Below, in pieces: positions 1-11,000 of a DNA stretch of 34,919 nucleotides (position 1 is its first letter; each line of letters starts with the position of its first letter). The notes below the pieces were generated by a model. It had not been told where the DNA came from. It did not search any database and was given only the letters and a program-made list of their open reading frames with translations. This DNA comes from an uncultured Massilia sp. (GTDB lineage: Bacteria > Pseudomonadota > Gammaproteobacteria > Burkholderiales > Burkholderiaceae_D): the NCBI GenBank assembly GCA_913778765.1, contig CAJYXO010000056.1:1-34919 (forward strand), written 5' to 3'. A program made the position numbers and the translations under genes.

Positions 1-1
1 C

Positions 2-538
<537 letters not shown>

Positions 539-659
539 ACCCGGCGACGCCATCGCGGTGAAAGGCTTAATATGGGCCAAATCGGGCGCCCGGAATCCGT
601 CATAAGATCACCGTTTTATCGACGGCCCGGCGCGCGCTTTGCGCCCTATCGGAGGCAAC

Positions 660-2057
660 ATGAAAGCTTCGCAGCCTGCTCCACAGCCCGCGTCGGCGGC
701 GGCGCTGTTTTCACTGATCGGCAACACCCCGCTGGTCGAGGTCACCCGGCTGGACACCGGCCCTTGTCAACTCTTCCTCAAGCTCGAATCCCAGAATCCC
801 GGCGGCTCCATCAAGGACCGCATCGGCCGCGCCATGATCGAGGCGGCGGAACTCGACGGCCGCCTGAAGCCCGGCGGCACCGTGGTCGAGGCCACCGCCG
901 GCAACACCGGCCTGGGCCTGGCCCTGGTGGCCCGCATCAAGGGCTACCGCGTGGTGCTGGTAGTGCCGGACAAGATGGCGGCCGAAAAGGTGCTGCACCT
1001 GAAGGCCCTCGGCGCCGAAATCCACCTGACCCGCTCGGACGTCGGCAAGGGCCATCCCGAGTATTACCAGGATTATGCGGCGCGGCTGGCGCGCGAGATT
1101 CCCGGCGCCTGGTTCGCCGACCAGTTCAACAATCCCGCCAATCCGCTGGCCCACGAAACCACCACGGGTCCGGAAATCTGGGAGCAGATGCGGCACGAGG
1201 TCGACGCGATCGTGGTCGGCGTCGGCTCCTCGGGCACCCTGACCGGCCTGTCGCGGTACTTCGCGCGGGTGCAGCCGGACGTGGAGTTCGTGCTGGCCGA
1301 TCCGCAGGGCTCGATCCTGGCCGAGTACGTGCGCACCGGGCGCGTGTCCGAAGTGTCGGGCTCGTGGGCGGTCGAAGGCATCGGCGAGGATTTCATCCCC
1401 GCCATCGCCGATTTGTCGCGGGTGCGCCGCGCCTATACCATCGGCGACGAAGAGAGCTTCAACACCGCGCGCGAACTGCTGCGCCAGGAAGGCCTGCTGG
1501 CCGGCTCCTCGACCGGCACCCTGCTGGCCGCCGCCCTGCGCTACTGCCGCGAGCAGAGCAGCCCGAAGCGCGTGGTTTCTTTCGTGTGCGACACCGGCAC
1601 CCGCTACCTGACCAAGGTCTACAGCGACGGCTGGATGGTCGACCAGGGCCTGCTGCAGCGTCCGCGCACGGGCGACCTGCGCGACCTGATCGGGCGCCGC
1701 TTCGACGACGGCGACGTCGTCACCGTCAGCCCCACCGACACCCTGCTGACCGCCTTCAACCGCATGCGCAGCGCCGACCTGGCCCAGCTGCCCGTGATCG
1801 ACCGCGGCCGGCTGGTGGGCCTGGTCGACGAATCCGACATCCTCATGCACGTCACCGACGAGCGCCAGCACTTCCAGGCGCCGGTTTCAGGCACCATGAC
1901 GGCCGAGCTGCAGACCCTGCCGCCGTCCGGCAGCATGCAGCAGCTGCGCGACATCCTCGACAGCGGCCTGACCGTGGTGATCGCGGAAGGCGAGCGCTTC
2001 TACGGCCTGATCACCCGCTTCGACCTCCTCAACCATCTACGCAGGACGCTGAAATGA
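660..2057 (+). CDS. cbs: Cystathionine beta-synthase (PLP enzyme with C-terminal CBS domain pair)
   Basis: A 465-residue PLP fold-type II enzyme that condenses homocysteine with serine to cystathionine, the first step of reverse transsulfuration. The start is the ATG at 660 behind GGAGG (651-655); an in-frame TTG at 639 lacks such a site. Residues 15-320 form the cysteine synthase/CBS catalytic domain: SLIGNTPLVEV, the PLP lysine K52 in GGSIKDRIG, the ATAGNTGLGLA substrate loop and the phosphate-binding GVGSSGTLTG. Residues about 340-465 form a Bateman module of two CBS motifs (GDVVTVSPTDTLLTAF and TLPPSGSMQQLRDIL). The CBS pair and the gamma-lyase gene that follows with a 4-nt ATGA overlap favour cystathionine beta-synthase over plain O-acetylserine sulfhydrylase. 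The protein is cytoplasmic. Confidence 0.85.
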   Translation: MKASQPAPQPASAAALFSLIGNTPLVEVTRLDTGPCQLFLKLESQNPGGSIKDRIGRAMIEAAELDGRLKPGGTVVEATAGNTGLGLALVARIKGYRVVLVVPDKMAAEKVLHLKALGAEIHLTRSDVGKGHPEYYQDYAARLAREIPGAWFADQFNNPANPLAHETTTGPEIWEQMRHEVDAIVVGVGSSGTLTGLSRYFARVQPDVEFVLADPQGSILAEYVRTGRVSEVSGSWAVEGIGEDFIPAIADLSRVRRAYTIGDEESFNTARELLRQEGLLAGSSTGTLLAAALRYCREQSSPKRVVSFVCDTGTRYLTKVYSDGWMVDQGLLQRPRTGDLRDLIGRRFDDGDVVTVSPTDTLLTAFNRMRSADLAQLPVIDRGRLVGLVDESDILMHVTDERQHFQAPVSGTMTAELQTLPPSGSMQQLRDILDSGLTVVIAEGERFYGLITRFDLLNHLRRTLK

Positions 2058-3232
2058 GCCACGACGATCACAAGCGCCACATCGCCACCCGCGTGATCCA
2101 CGGCGGCCAGGCGCCGGACCCGAGTACCGGCGCGGTGATGCCGCCGATCTACGCGACCTCGACCTTTGCCCAGGAAAGCCCGGGGGTGCACAAGGGCCTG
2201 GACTACGGGCGCTCGCACAATCCCACGCGCTGGGCGCTGGAGCGCTGCGTGGCCGACATCGAAAGCGGTGGCGCGGCCTTCGCCTTCGCGTCCGGCCTGG
2301 CGGCCATCGCCGCGGTGCTGGAACTGCTGCCGGCCGGTTCCCACGTCGTCGCCGGCGACGACATGTACGGCGGCACCTACCGCCTGTTCGAGCGCGTGCG
2401 CCGCCACAGCGCCGGCCATGAATTCACCTACGTCGACCTGACCGATCCGCTGGCCCTGGCCAATGCGCTGCGGCCGGACACGAAAATGGTGTGGGTCGAA
2501 ACGCCGACCAACCCGATGCTGAAGCTGGCCGACCTGCACGCCATCGGCTCGCTGTGCCGCGAACGCGGCGTCCTCAGCGTGTGCGACAACACCTTCGCCA
2601 GTCCGGTCAATCAGCGCCCGCTGGAGCTGGGCATCGACATCGTCGTCCACTCGACCACGAAATATATGAATGGCCATTCAGATGTCATCGGCGGGGTGGC
2701 CGTGGTCGGCCTTGATGCGCGCCACCAGCCGCTGCGCGAGCGGCTCGGCTTCATCCAGAACGCGGTCGGCGCGATCCAGGGCCCCTTCGACAGCTTCCTG
2801 GTCCTGCGCGGAATCAAGACCCTGGCCCTGCGCGTCGAACGCAGCTCGTCGAACGCGCTGGCGCTGGCGCAGTGGCTGGAGAGCCAGCGCAAGGTCAGCC
2901 GCGTGTTCTATCCCGGCCTGGCTTCGCACCCCCAGCACGAGCTGGCGCGGCGCCAGATGCATGGCTACGGCGGCATCATCTCGGTCGACCTCGATACCGA
3001 CCTGGCAGGCAGCAGGCGCTTCCTCGAGCATTGCGAAGTGTTCACCCTGGCCGAGAGCCTGGGCGGCGTCGAGAGCCTGATCGAACATCCGGCCATCATG
3101 ACCCATGCCACCATTCCGCCGGAACAGCGCGCCGCGCTGGGCATCGGCGACGGCCTGATCCGGCTGTCGGTCGGCATCGAGCACGTCGACGACCAGCGCG
3201 CCGACCTGGCGCGGGCGCTGGCCGCGATTTGA
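2054..3232 (+). CDS. Cystathionine gamma-lyase / gamma-synthase family PLP enzyme
   Basis: A 392-residue fold-type I PLP enzyme of the Cys/Met metabolism family. Visible landmarks are the N-terminal TRVIHGGQAPDP, the YGRSHNPTRWALE substrate/PLP region, VWVETPTNPMLKL, the cofactor Asp in VCDNTFASP, and the Schiff-base lysine K203 in STTKYMNGHSDV. The start ATG overlaps the stop of the upstream beta-synthase gene (ATGA), so the two are co-translated. That pairing argues for the lyase direction: cystathionine to cysteine, 2-oxobutyrate and ammonia. Lyase and gamma-synthase cannot be separated reliably by sequence alone. The gene ends only 4 nt before the convergent stop of the next gene, leaving no space for a terminator. 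Confidence 0.85.
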   Translation: MSHDDHKRHIATRVIHGGQAPDPSTGAVMPPIYATSTFAQESPGVHKGLDYGRSHNPTRWALERCVADIESGGAAFAFASGLAAIAAVLELLPAGSHVVAGDDMYGGTYRLFERVRRHSAGHEFTYVDLTDPLALANALRPDTKMVWVETPTNPMLKLADLHAIGSLCRERGVLSVCDNTFASPVNQRPLELGIDIVVHSTTKYMNGHSDVIGGVAVVGLDARHQPLRERLGFIQNAVGAIQGPFDSFLVLRGIKTLALRVERSSSNALALAQWLESQRKVSRVFYPGLASHPQHELARRQMHGYGGIISVDLDTDLAGSRRFLEHCEVFTLAESLGGVESLIEHPAIMTHATIPPEQRAALGIGDGLIRLSVGIEHVDDQRADLARALAAI

Positions 3233-3236
3233 TACC

Positions 3237-6200
3237 TTAGCGGCTCGGCGCTTCGGAACCGCGCTTCAAAGCGGGGATCGCCGCCGGCTTCCACTGCTTG
3301 ACCGGCTGCTCCTGCAGCTTCTTCTGCAGCAGCGCGATCGCCGTTTCGAGCTGGCGGTCGCGCCCATTGAAGGTTTCGTAGGGCAGGTTCTCGACCTCGA
3401 CGTCGGGCGTCACGCCGACGCCTTCGATCAGCCAGTCGCCGTCGCTCGAGAACTGGCCGTTCTCGGCGACGCGCGCCATGCCGTTGTCGGCCAGGCCGTT
3501 GCCGTCGCTGAGCCAGACCCCGGCGCCGGCGGTCCGTTTGCCGACCAGCGGCCCCAGCTTCAGGGCCTTGACGCCGGCCGCGAAGGTCTCGCCGTCCGAA
3601 TACGTCAGTTCGTCGGTCAGCACCACCAGGTGGCCGCGGAAGGTGTTCTGCATGTTCGAATAGGGCTGCCTGCCGTTCGAGGCCCAGAAGGCCCAGGAAC
3701 GGCGCAGCAGCTTTTCGATGATCCAGCTGTCGATGTTGCCGCCGTTATTGCGGCGCACGTCGATGATCAGGCCGTCCTTGTTGATGTTGGCGTAGAAGTC
3801 GCGCGCAAAGGCGTTGATGTCGCGCGCCACCATCGCCCGCAGGTGCAGGTAGCCGATCTTGCCCTTCGAGGCGGCCTCGGTTTGCCGCGCCCTGCTCTGC
3901 TCCCAGTCGGCGTAGCGCAGGCTGGCGTGGGTCGCCATCGGCACCGGCGTCACGATCACGGCGCGTGGTTTGCTCTCCCTGTCGCCGGCGCGCTTCACCT
4001 GCAGCAGCACCTGCTTGCCGGCGGTGTCCAGCAGCAGGTCGGCGATGTCGCGCGCTTCCGGCAGCGACTTGCCGTTGACCGCCATGATGATGTCGCCTTC
4101 CTTGACGTCGACGTCCGGCGCGGCCAGCGGACCGGCTTCCAGCGGCAGCTCCGGCTCGCTGCGGTAGACGTGGTCGACGCGGTAGCCTTCCGGCACGCGG
4201 CTCAGCACCGCGCCCAGGCTGGCCGGGCTGCCTTCGCTGGCGGCGCGGCGCACGTCGCCGGGACGGATCTGCGAGTGCAGCGCACCGACCTCGCCGACCA
4301 TCATGCCCAGCACGTCGTCCAGCTCCGCGCGGTCGGTGACGCGCTCGACCAGCGGCGCGTAGCGCGCGCGCACGGCATTCCAGTCGATGCCGCGCATGTT
4401 GGCGTCGTACAGGAAGTCGCGGTGCATGCGCCAGGCGTCGTTGAACATCTGCTTCCATTCCATGCGCGGGTTCGAGCTCACCGCCCAGTCGTCGATCTTG
4501 ATCCTGGCCTTGGACACGTCGGCGGGCGCCCTGGCGGCGGCGTCGACGACCAGCATCTCGCCCGGCGTGCCCTTGGCCCAGGTGCGGTAGTAGATGTGCT
4601 TGCGGTCGGCCGACTGGCCGAATTCGCGCACATTGCCGGCAAAGGTCTCGAGCTGCGGGCTGCTGCGGGCGATGGCCAGGGTCTTCAGCGTGCCCTTGGC
4701 GCGCTCGTCGTCGCCGGCTTCCAGCAGATACAGGCGCTTGTCGTCGACGGCCAGCGCGCGGTAGTTGCCCGGCGCGACCGGCACTTCGTACAGGCGCTCG
4801 CCCAGGCCGCCGTAGACGATCGCCGGCGTCGGCGCGGCCTTCTTGTCGGCGCCGGCGGCCTTGATTTTCGCCTCGGCCGCGGCGGCGGCGGCGGCGACGG
4901 CCGCGCCCTTCGCGCTGTCCGCCTCGTCCGCGCCGGGCGACTTGACGGCCGCCTTGGCCGCCGCCTCGGGCGACTTTTCTTCCGGCGCGGTCAGCTCGTC
5001 TTCCGGCTTGAACGGGAAGCGCAGGCCCGGCTGCAGCGCCAGCGCGAACACGCCGACCCGCTTGTCGAACACCGGCCCCATGTTGCGGTCGCCCCAGGGC
5101 GAGGCATTGCCGAGGTTGAAGTGGCGCGCGGACAGGAAGTACAGCCATCGCCCGTCCGGCGAGAAGGCCGGCGAGCTGGCTTCGTAGCGGTCGGTCGTCA
5201 CAAAGGTGATGGCGCGGGTGCCGAGGCTGAACATGCCGATCTGGTCGCGCCGCTCGCTGCTGCCGGCGCGCACGAAGGCCAGGTTGCGGCTGTCCGGCGA
5301 CCAGACCACCTGGTCCGAGCGGTCCAGGCCGGCCTGGCCGGCGTCGTCGATGACGACGTTGGTGCGGCTTGCGAGGTCGAGCAGCCAGGTGCGGCCCTTC
5401 TTGTCGGTATGCGCCAGCCATTTGCCGTCCGGCGACGGGTACAGGGCCGAGCGGTGGCTGGCGCCGTCCGTCGTCAGGCGTTCGCCGTGGCCGGAACCGT
5501 CGGCGGCGTAGCGCCAGATCTCGTTTTCGCCGCTGGTGTCGGCAATCGCGTAGATCCACTTGTCGTCGTGGCTGAACACCGCGCCGCGGGCACGGGCGCC
5601 GTCCGGCACCGCGATCTCGACCCGGCGGTGGCTGCCGGTGCCGGCGATGGTCACGCGGCCGCGCGCGGTCAGCACGATGCGTTCCGCCTTGCTGGCGACT
5701 TCGATGCCGGTCAGGGCGTCGAGCGGCGACTTCACGCGGCGCAGGCGCTGCTGGTCGAAGTCCGACACCAGGCTGGCGTGCAGCAGCGTGTCCTGGCCGC
5801 TGGCGATGTCGAACACGCGCAGGTCGGCGCCAAGCTGGTAGACGATGCGGCCGTCGCCCAGCGAGGCGGTGCGCACGTCCCATTCCTTGTGATGCGTGAG
5901 CTCGCGGCGGTCGCTGCCGTCCGGGAGCGAGGTCCACAGGTTGTCGGCGCCGCCGGCATCGCCGATGAAGTACAGGCGGCCCTTCCACCACATCGCGCGG
6001 CGGTTGTTCGAGGGGTCGCCCTTGAACAGCGGCTGGGCCTCGGTCTTCGCACCGAGATCGAAGCGCCACAGCTGGGCGTGGGCGCCGCCGCGGTAGGACT
6101 TGACGTTATCGTTCGTCATCGACAGGCCCATGCGCGTGAAGTAGACGGTGCGGCCGGCGTCGTCGAGGGTGGCGTCGTTGGCGTCGGCCAGCGGCAGCAC

Positions 6201-6632
6201 GCGGCGTGTAAGCTTGAGCGGATCGATGGCGGCGACCACGCGCAGCTTGGCCGGGCCGACCGGGTTTTCAAGGCTGACCAGGACTTCGCCCTGGGCGGTC
6301 CAGCCGAGTACGGTCACGCCGCCGTTGTCGAAGCTGATGCGCTTCGGCAGCCCGCCTTCGACCGGCATCACATAGGCTTCCTGGGCGCCCTCGTAGGAAG
6401 CGGCAAAGGCGACCAGCTTGCCGTCAAACGAAATGGCGGCATGGGTTTCGCTCGACGGGTGGGTAGTGAGGCGCGTGGCCTTGCCCCCTTGCGTGGAGGT
6501 GCGCCACAGGTCGCCTTCCGCGGTGAACACGACCGTATCGCCGCGCACGGCGGGGAAACGGAAATAGGGATCGGCGGCGCCGGCCTGCTGGCCGAGCAGC
6601 GCCAATGACAGCGCAAGGATGGTGCGGGACAT
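3237..6632 (-). CDS. Exported tricorn-like S41 family peptidase
   Basis: A 1131-residue exported protease resembling tricorn/C-terminal processing peptidases. I chose the ATG at 6632; a GTG two codons upstream (6638) is the alternative. A signal peptide (SRTILALSLALLGQQAGAA) precedes a TolB-like/PD40 beta-propeller region rich in SPDGRWL-type repeats (about 25-550). A low-complexity Ala/Lys/Glu insert (about 545-605) interrupts the second propeller region. A tricorn core domain follows, with GALHSQIRPGD (His786), then a PDZ domain (GDIIMAVNGKSLPEA) and the S41 catalytic domain with NNGGNIDSW and TYSDGETFAAG, where Ser1012 is the expected nucleophile. Family knowledge predicts trimming of unfolded or peptide substrates in the periplasm. 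It is convergent with the transsulfuration genes. Confidence 0.88.
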   Translation of the reverse strand: MSRTILALSLALLGQQAGAADPYFRFPAVRGDTVVFTAEGDLWRTSTQGGKATRLTTHPSSETHAAISFDGKLVAFAASYEGAQEAYVMPVEGGLPKRISFDNGGVTVLGWTAQGEVLVSLENPVGPAKLRVVAAIDPLKLTRRVLPLADANDATLDDAGRTVYFTRMGLSMTNDNVKSYRGGAHAQLWRFDLGAKTEAQPLFKGDPSNNRRAMWWKGRLYFIGDAGGADNLWTSLPDGSDRRELTHHKEWDVRTASLGDGRIVYQLGADLRVFDIASGQDTLLHASLVSDFDQQRLRRVKSPLDALTGIEVASKAERIVLTARGRVTIAGTGSHRRVEIAVPDGARARGAVFSHDDKWIYAIADTSGENEIWRYAADGSGHGERLTTDGASHRSALYPSPDGKWLAHTDKKGRTWLLDLASRTNVVIDDAGQAGLDRSDQVVWSPDSRNLAFVRAGSSERRDQIGMFSLGTRAITFVTTDRYEASSPAFSPDGRWLYFLSARHFNLGNASPWGDRNMGPVFDKRVGVFALALQPGLRFPFKPEDELTAPEEKSPEAAAKAAVKSPGADEADSAKGAAVAAAAAAAEAKIKAAGADKKAAPTPAIVYGGLGERLYEVPVAPGNYRALAVDDKRLYLLEAGDDERAKGTLKTLAIARSSPQLETFAGNVREFGQSADRKHIYYRTWAKGTPGEMLVVDAAARAPADVSKARIKIDDWAVSSNPRMEWKQMFNDAWRMHRDFLYDANMRGIDWNAVRARYAPLVERVTDRAELDDVLGMMVGEVGALHSQIRPGDVRRAASEGSPASLGAVLSRVPEGYRVDHVYRSEPELPLEAGPLAAPDVDVKEGDIIMAVNGKSLPEARDIADLLLDTAGKQVLLQVKRAGDRESKPRAVIVTPVPMATHASLRYADWEQSRARQTEAASKGKIGYLHLRAMVARDINAFARDFYANINKDGLIIDVRRNNGGNIDSWIIEKLLRRSWAFWASNGRQPYSNMQNTFRGHLVVLTDELTYSDGETFAAGVKALKLGPLVGKRTAGAGVWLSDGNGLADNGMARVAENGQFSSDGDWLIEGVGVTPDVEVENLPYETFNGRDRQLETAIALLQKKLQEQPVKQWKPAAIPALKRGSEAPSR

Positions 6633-6723
6633 GTTCACTGGGATTCACCAAGGCAAAGTTTGCTAAGAAGCATGAGTTTGCCATAGTGAAACGCCTGGTT
6701 GGCGTGCAACCATGCAAAAAACA

Positions 6724-8268
6724 TCAGGCCACCTTGAAGCTCCCCACCACGCCGGTCAGCTCTTCGGCCTGCGCCCGCATGGTCTCGGCGGCCGCGGCGG
6801 CCTGCTCGACCATCGCCGCGTTCTGGCGCGTCGCCTCGTCCATCTCGGCCACCGTACGGCGCACCCGGGCGATACCCTCGGCCTGCTCGGAACTGGCGGC
6901 GTCGATGGCGCCGAGCAGGTCGGCCACCTGCCGCACCCGTTCCAGGATCTGGCGCATGGTGGCGCCGGCGCTGCCTGCGATCCCGGCGCCCGATTCGATG
7001 GCGCCGAGCGATTCGGCGATCAGGGTCTTGATTTCCCTGGCGGCCGACGCCGAGTGCTGGGCCAGGCTGCGCACTTCGTTGGCCACCACCGCAAAGCCGC
7101 GGCCCTCGGCGCCGGCACGCGCCGCTTCCACCGCCGCGTTCAGCGCCAGGATGTTCGTCTGGAAGGCGATCCCGTCGATCATCGCCGTGATGTCGCCGAT
7201 CTTCGCGGCCGACTGGCGGATGGTCGCCATGCGTTCCACCATCTGGTCGACGGCGCCGGCGCCCTCCTTCGCCACGCCGGATGCGGCCAGGGCCAGCTCG
7301 CTGGCGTCATGGGCGTTCACATGGTTCTGCTGCACCGCTTCGGTCAGCGCGATCATCGATGCGACCGTGGCATGCAGGCTGCCCGCCTGGTGCTCGGTGC
7401 GGCGCGACAGGTCGCGGTTGCCGCTGGCGAGGTCGGCCGAGGCATCGTCGATCAGGCGTGCGCTGGCTAGCACTTTCACCACCGTGGCGGCGACACCGCC
7501 GGTCATGTGATTCAGGGCGTCGAACAGGCGGCCGATCTCGTCACCGCGGACGTGGCGGATGGTGGCGCTGAGGTCGCCGCGCGCCACGCGCTCGGCCAGC
7601 GTCACCGCCTCCTGCAGGGGTGCGACGATGCTGCGCGTGAGCAGCCAGCCGGCCACCCCGCCCAGCAGCAGCGCGGCGCCGCCGACGGCCACCAGCAGCG
7701 TGCGGCTGAACAACGACGCGCCCTGCGATGCCGCGGCCATCGCGCGGGCCTGGCGGGTCTGGTGCGCCAGCAGGGCGTCGAGGGCGGCGACGTAGGCGTC
7801 GAAGGTGGTCGTCATGGTGCTCGACGCGAGCTGCTCCACTTCCTGGGTCTTGCCGAGCTCCTTGGCCTGGAACACCTGCATGCGCACCGCCAGGTAGGCC
7901 GCCTTGCGCTGCGCCGCCTGCTCGCCGAGCCTGCGTTCTTGCGGCGTGGCGGCCAGCGCCTGCAGGCGCTTTGCCAGCGCCGCTTCTTCCCTGTCGCCCT
8001 GGGTCAGCTGGGCCTGGAAATAGTCGCCCGCTTCCAGGCTGTCGCTGCGCGCGATGGCGCCGGCGCGTACGCCGTTCAGGCGCGCCATGCCGCGCAGTTC
8101 GGCGGTGAGCTGCTGGCTGGCCAGCTTGTTGTCGACCAGGTCGCGCGTGAGCGCGTCCGCGGCCTGCATGTGCCACAGGGCGACGGCGCAGATGACGAGG
8201 ATGGCGGCGGAGACGGCGGCAAAGGCGCCGATGATCTTGGTACCGGTTTGCAGGGTGGCAAGGCGCAT
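6724..8268 (-). CDS. Methyl-accepting chemotaxis protein
   Basis: A 514-residue class-III-type chemoreceptor. I start it at the ATG at 8268 ([12 protein letters not shown]). The open frame continues 42 codons further upstream, but that part reads through the clpA terminator hairpin and is not credible. A first transmembrane segment (about residues 11-34) is followed by a periplasmic four-helix-bundle ligand region. A second segment ([20 protein letters not shown]) leads into a HAMP domain. The cytoplasmic signalling hairpin contains the highly conserved tip [17 protein letters not shown]. The C-terminus lacks a CheR-binding pentapeptide of the NWETF type. The ligand cannot be predicted. The gene stands alone between the S41 peptidase and clpA, all on the same strand. 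Confidence 0.92.
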   Translation of the reverse strand: MRLATLQTGTKIIGAFAAVSAAILVICAVALWHMQAADALTRDLVDNKLASQQLTAELRGMARLNGVRAGAIARSDSLEAGDYFQAQLTQGDREEAALAKRLQALAATPQERRLGEQAAQRKAAYLAVRMQVFQAKELGKTQEVEQLASSTMTTTFDAYVAALDALLAHQTRQARAMAAASQGASLFSRTLLVAVGGAALLLGGVAGWLLTRSIVAPLQEAVTLAERVARGDLSATIRHVRGDEIGRLFDALNHMTGGVAATVVKVLASARLIDDASADLASGNRDLSRRTEHQAGSLHATVASMIALTEAVQQNHVNAHDASELALAASGVAKEGAGAVDQMVERMATIRQSAAKIGDITAMIDGIAFQTNILALNAAVEAARAGAEGRGFAVVANEVRSLAQHSASAAREIKTLIAESLGAIESGAGIAGSAGATMRQILERVRQVADLLGAIDAASSEQAEGIARVRRTVAEMDEATRQNAAMVEQAAAAAETMRAQAEELTGVVGSFKVA

Positions 8269-8349
8269 GGCGGTGGGCGGAATCGGGAATGCCGGGAGTA
8301 TAGGATTGCCATGTGACAACAATATGACCGCCGGCGCCGGGCGAAAAAA

Positions 8350-8369
8350 AACCCCGCCTGGGCGGGGTT
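8350..8369 (-). terminator. Rho-independent terminator of the clpS-clpA operon
   Basis: AACCCCGC (8350-8357) pairs with GCGGGGTT (8362-8369) around a 4-nt loop. Read on the minus strand, the stem is followed by the complement of the A-run at 8344-8350, giving a U-tract. It lies about 30 nt beyond the clpA stop. Confidence 0.88.
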
Positions 8370-8400
8370 CTTGCGGCCGGCTGGAGGCCGGCAATGTCGA

Positions 8401-10701
8401 TTACTCGATCTCGACCGTCTCGACCGGCTCCGGCGGCGGCGGCACGTCGCCTTCCGGGAACTCGAGGAACACATCGTCCTTCTCGTTCAGGTCCACCGTC
8501 ACGCGGCCGCCGTTGACCAGGCGGCCGAACAGCAGCTCGTCGGCCAGCGCCTTGCGGATCATGTCCTGGATCAGGCGCGACATCGGACGGGCGCCCATCA
8601 GCGGATCGAAACCCTTCTTCGCGAGATACTTGCGCAGTTTCTCGGTGAAGACGGCTTCCACCTTCTTCTCGTGCAGCTGCTCTTCCAGCTGCATCAGGAA
8701 CTTGTCCACGACGCGCAGGATGATTTCCTCGTCCAGCGCGCGGAAGCTGATGATCGCATCCAGGCGGTTGCGGAACTCCGGCGTGAACATGCGCTTGATG
8801 TCGGCCATCTCGTCGCCCTGCGCCTTCGAATCCACGAAGCCCACCGAACGCTTGGTCAGGCTTTCGGCGCCCGCGTTCGTGGTCATGATGATGATCACGT
8901 TGCGGAAGTCCGCCTTGCGGCCGTTGTTGTCGGTCAGCGTGCCATGGTCCATCACCTGCAGCAGGATGTTGAAAATGTCCGGGTGGGCTTTTTCAATTTC
9001 GTCCAGCAGCAGCACCGCGTGCGGCTTCTTGGTGATGGCCTCGGTCAGCAGGCCGCCCTGGTCGAAGCCGACGTAGCCCGGCGGCGCACCGATCAGGCGC
9101 GAGACCGCATGGCGTTCCATGTACTCCGACATGTCGAAGCGCACCAGCTCGATGCCGAGGATGAAGGCGAGCTGCTTGGCCACCTCGGTCTTGCCGACGC
9201 CGGTCGGACCGGAGAACAGGAAGGAGCCGATCGGCTTGTCCTGCTTGCCCAGGCCGGCGCGCGCCATCTTGATCGCGGCCGACAGCGCTTCGATCGCCGG
9301 GTCCTGCCCGAACACGACGTTGCGCAGGTCGCGGTCGATGGTCTGCAGCTTGCTGCGGTCGTCCTGGTTGACCGTTTGCGGGGGAATCCGCGCGATCTTG
9401 GCGATGATGTCCTCGATCTCGGTTTTGCCGATGGTCTTCTTCTGCTTCGACTTCGGCAGGATGCGCTGGGCCGCGCCGGCTTCGTCGATCACGTCGATCG
9501 CCTTGTCCGGCAGGTGGCGGTCGTTGATGAAGCGCGCCGCCAGTTCCGCCGCGGTGGACAGCGCCGACGACGAGTACTTCACGCCGTGGTGCTCTTCGAA
9601 GCGCGACTTCAGGCCGCGCAGGATCTGCACGGTCTGCTCGACCGAGGGCTCGTTGACGTCGACCTTCTGGAAGCGGCGGCTGAGTGCGTGGTCCTTCTCG
9701 AACACGCCGCGGAATTCCGTGAACGTGGTCGCGCCGATGCACTTCAGCTGGCCGTTCGCCAGGGCCGGCTTCAGCAGGTTCGACGCATCGAGCGTGCCGC
9801 CCGAGGCCGAACCGGCGCCGATGATCGTGTGGATCTCGTCGATGAACAGGATGCCGTTCGGGGTGTCCTTCAACTGCTTCAGGACCGCCTTCAGGCGCTG
9901 CTCGAAGTCGCCGCGGTACTTGGTGCCGGCCAGCAGCGCGCCCATGTCCAGCGAATACACGACGGCATTCTGCAGGATCTCCGGGACGTCTTCCTGGACG
10001 ATGCGCCATGCCAGGCCTTCGGCGATCGCGGTCTTGCCGACCCCGGCCTCGCCCACCAGCAGCGGGTTGTTCTTGCGGCGGCGGCACAGGATCTGGATCA
10101 CGCGGTCGACTTCTTCCTCGCGTCCGATCAGCGGATCGATGCGGCCATCGGCGGCAGCCTTGTTCAGGTTCTGGGTGAACTGGTCCAGCGGGCTTTCCTT
10201 GGCCTGGCCTTCGACCTGCGCTTCTTCCACGCCTTCGGAGGCCTTCTGGCTGTCGATCTGCTGGTCCTTGCGCACGCCGTGCGAGATGAAATTCACCACG
10301 TCGAGGCGGGTCACGCCCTGCTGGTGCAGGTAGTAGACCGCGTGCGAATCCTTCTCGCCGAAGATCGCCACCAGCACGTTGGCGCCGGTGACTTCCTTCT
10401 TGCCGTTCGAGGCCGACTGCACGTGCATGATCGCACGCTGGATCACGCGCTGGAAACCGAGCGTCGGCTGGGTATCGACCTCGCCCGTGCCGGGCACGGT
10501 CGGGGTGTTATCGCCGATGAAATTCGTCAAGGTCTTGCGCAGATCGTCGATGTTGACCGCGCACGCACGCAGGACTTCAGCGGCCGACGGGTTGTCGAGC
10601 AGCGCCAGCAGCAGATGTTCGACCGTGATGAACTCGTGCCGAGCCTGCCGCGCTTCGACAAAGGCCATATGTAAAGAGACTTCCAATTCCTGCGCAATCA
10701 T
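8401..10701 (-). CDS. clpA: ATP-dependent Clp protease ATP-binding subunit ClpA
   Basis: A 766-residue class-1 Clp/Hsp100 unfoldase (E. coli ClpA has 758) that feeds substrates to the ClpP peptidase in the cytoplasm. The start is the ATG at 10701, preceded by a strong GGAGG. The order is: an N-terminal repeat domain that binds ClpS; a first AAA+ module with Walker A GEAGVGKT (K223) and Walker B LFIDEIHT; a second AAA+ module with GPTGVGKT (K504) and [11 protein letters not shown]; and a C-terminal D2-small domain with the [15 protein letters not shown] sensor-2 segment. The ClpP-binding IGL-type loop is expected between the D2 motifs. It overlaps clpS by 4 nt (ATGA). The acidic/proline tail ([17 protein letters not shown]) is ordinary for beta-proteobacteria. 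Confidence 0.97.
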   Translation of the reverse strand: MIAQELEVSLHMAFVEARQARHEFITVEHLLLALLDNPSAAEVLRACAVNIDDLRKTLTNFIGDNTPTVPGTGEVDTQPTLGFQRVIQRAIMHVQSASNGKKEVTGANVLVAIFGEKDSHAVYYLHQQGVTRLDVVNFISHGVRKDQQIDSQKASEGVEEAQVEGQAKESPLDQFTQNLNKAAADGRIDPLIGREEEVDRVIQILCRRRKNNPLLVGEAGVGKTAIAEGLAWRIVQEDVPEILQNAVVYSLDMGALLAGTKYRGDFEQRLKAVLKQLKDTPNGILFIDEIHTIIGAGSASGGTLDASNLLKPALANGQLKCIGATTFTEFRGVFEKDHALSRRFQKVDVNEPSVEQTVQILRGLKSRFEEHHGVKYSSSALSTAAELAARFINDRHLPDKAIDVIDEAGAAQRILPKSKQKKTIGKTEIEDIIAKIARIPPQTVNQDDRSKLQTIDRDLRNVVFGQDPAIEALSAAIKMARAGLGKQDKPIGSFLFSGPTGVGKTEVAKQLAFILGIELVRFDMSEYMERHAVSRLIGAPPGYVGFDQGGLLTEAITKKPHAVLLLDEIEKAHPDIFNILLQVMDHGTLTDNNGRKADFRNVIIIMTTNAGAESLTKRSVGFVDSKAQGDEMADIKRMFTPEFRNRLDAIISFRALDEEIILRVVDKFLMQLEEQLHEKKVEAVFTEKLRKYLAKKGFDPLMGARPMSRLIQDMIRKALADELLFGRLVNGGRVTVDLNEKDDVFLEFPEGDVPPPPEPVETVEIE

Positions 10702-11000
10702 ACTTCCTCCATCACGCACTGCAGGGGATGGCCTGCCTTGCGCGCATGCGTTAATACAAACTCCACTTTGGTGCACGCTATATCTTTGGAAAACACGCCG
10801 CACACCCCTTTACCATGGCGATGTACGGAAAGCATGATCTGCGTCGCCGTCTCGCGATCCTTATTGAAATACTCCTGGATGATGGCGACCACGAACTCCA
10901 TCGGCGTGTAGTCGTCATTCAGCAGCGCCACCTGATACAGGGGGGGTGGCTTTACGGTCTGCCGCTCCAGCAGCTGTTCGGTATCGTGCTTGGTTGCCAT
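10698..11000 (-). CDS. clpS: ATP-dependent Clp protease adaptor ClpS
   Basis: A 100-residue N-end-rule adaptor that binds the ClpA N-domain and hands over substrates with bulky hydrophobic N-terminal residues. The conserved core is complete: [17 protein letters not shown] includes the N-degron pocket residues, and [17 protein letters not shown] follows. The first 22 residues are the flexible tail needed for delivery to ClpA. It is the first gene of the clpS-clpA operon, and its stop overlaps the clpA start. Confidence 0.97.
   Translation of the reverse strand: MATKHDTEQLLERQTVKPPPLYQVALLNDDYTPMEFVVAIIQEYFNKDRETATQIMLSVHRHGKGVCGVFSKDIACTKVEFVLTHARKAGHPLQCVMEEV

Noticed and set aside
572..2050. 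A gamma-lyase extended upstream through the beta-synthase gene
   Set aside because: Family similarity begins at the ATG at 2054; upstream residues are an Arg/Gly/Pro-rich out-of-frame translation.
3630..6608. A 992-codon plus-strand open frame opposite the S41 peptidase
   Set aside because: An antisense shadow of a gene with clear signal peptide and catalytic motifs; its own product is low complexity. The same holds for the long plus-strand frame opposite clpA (8371-10674).
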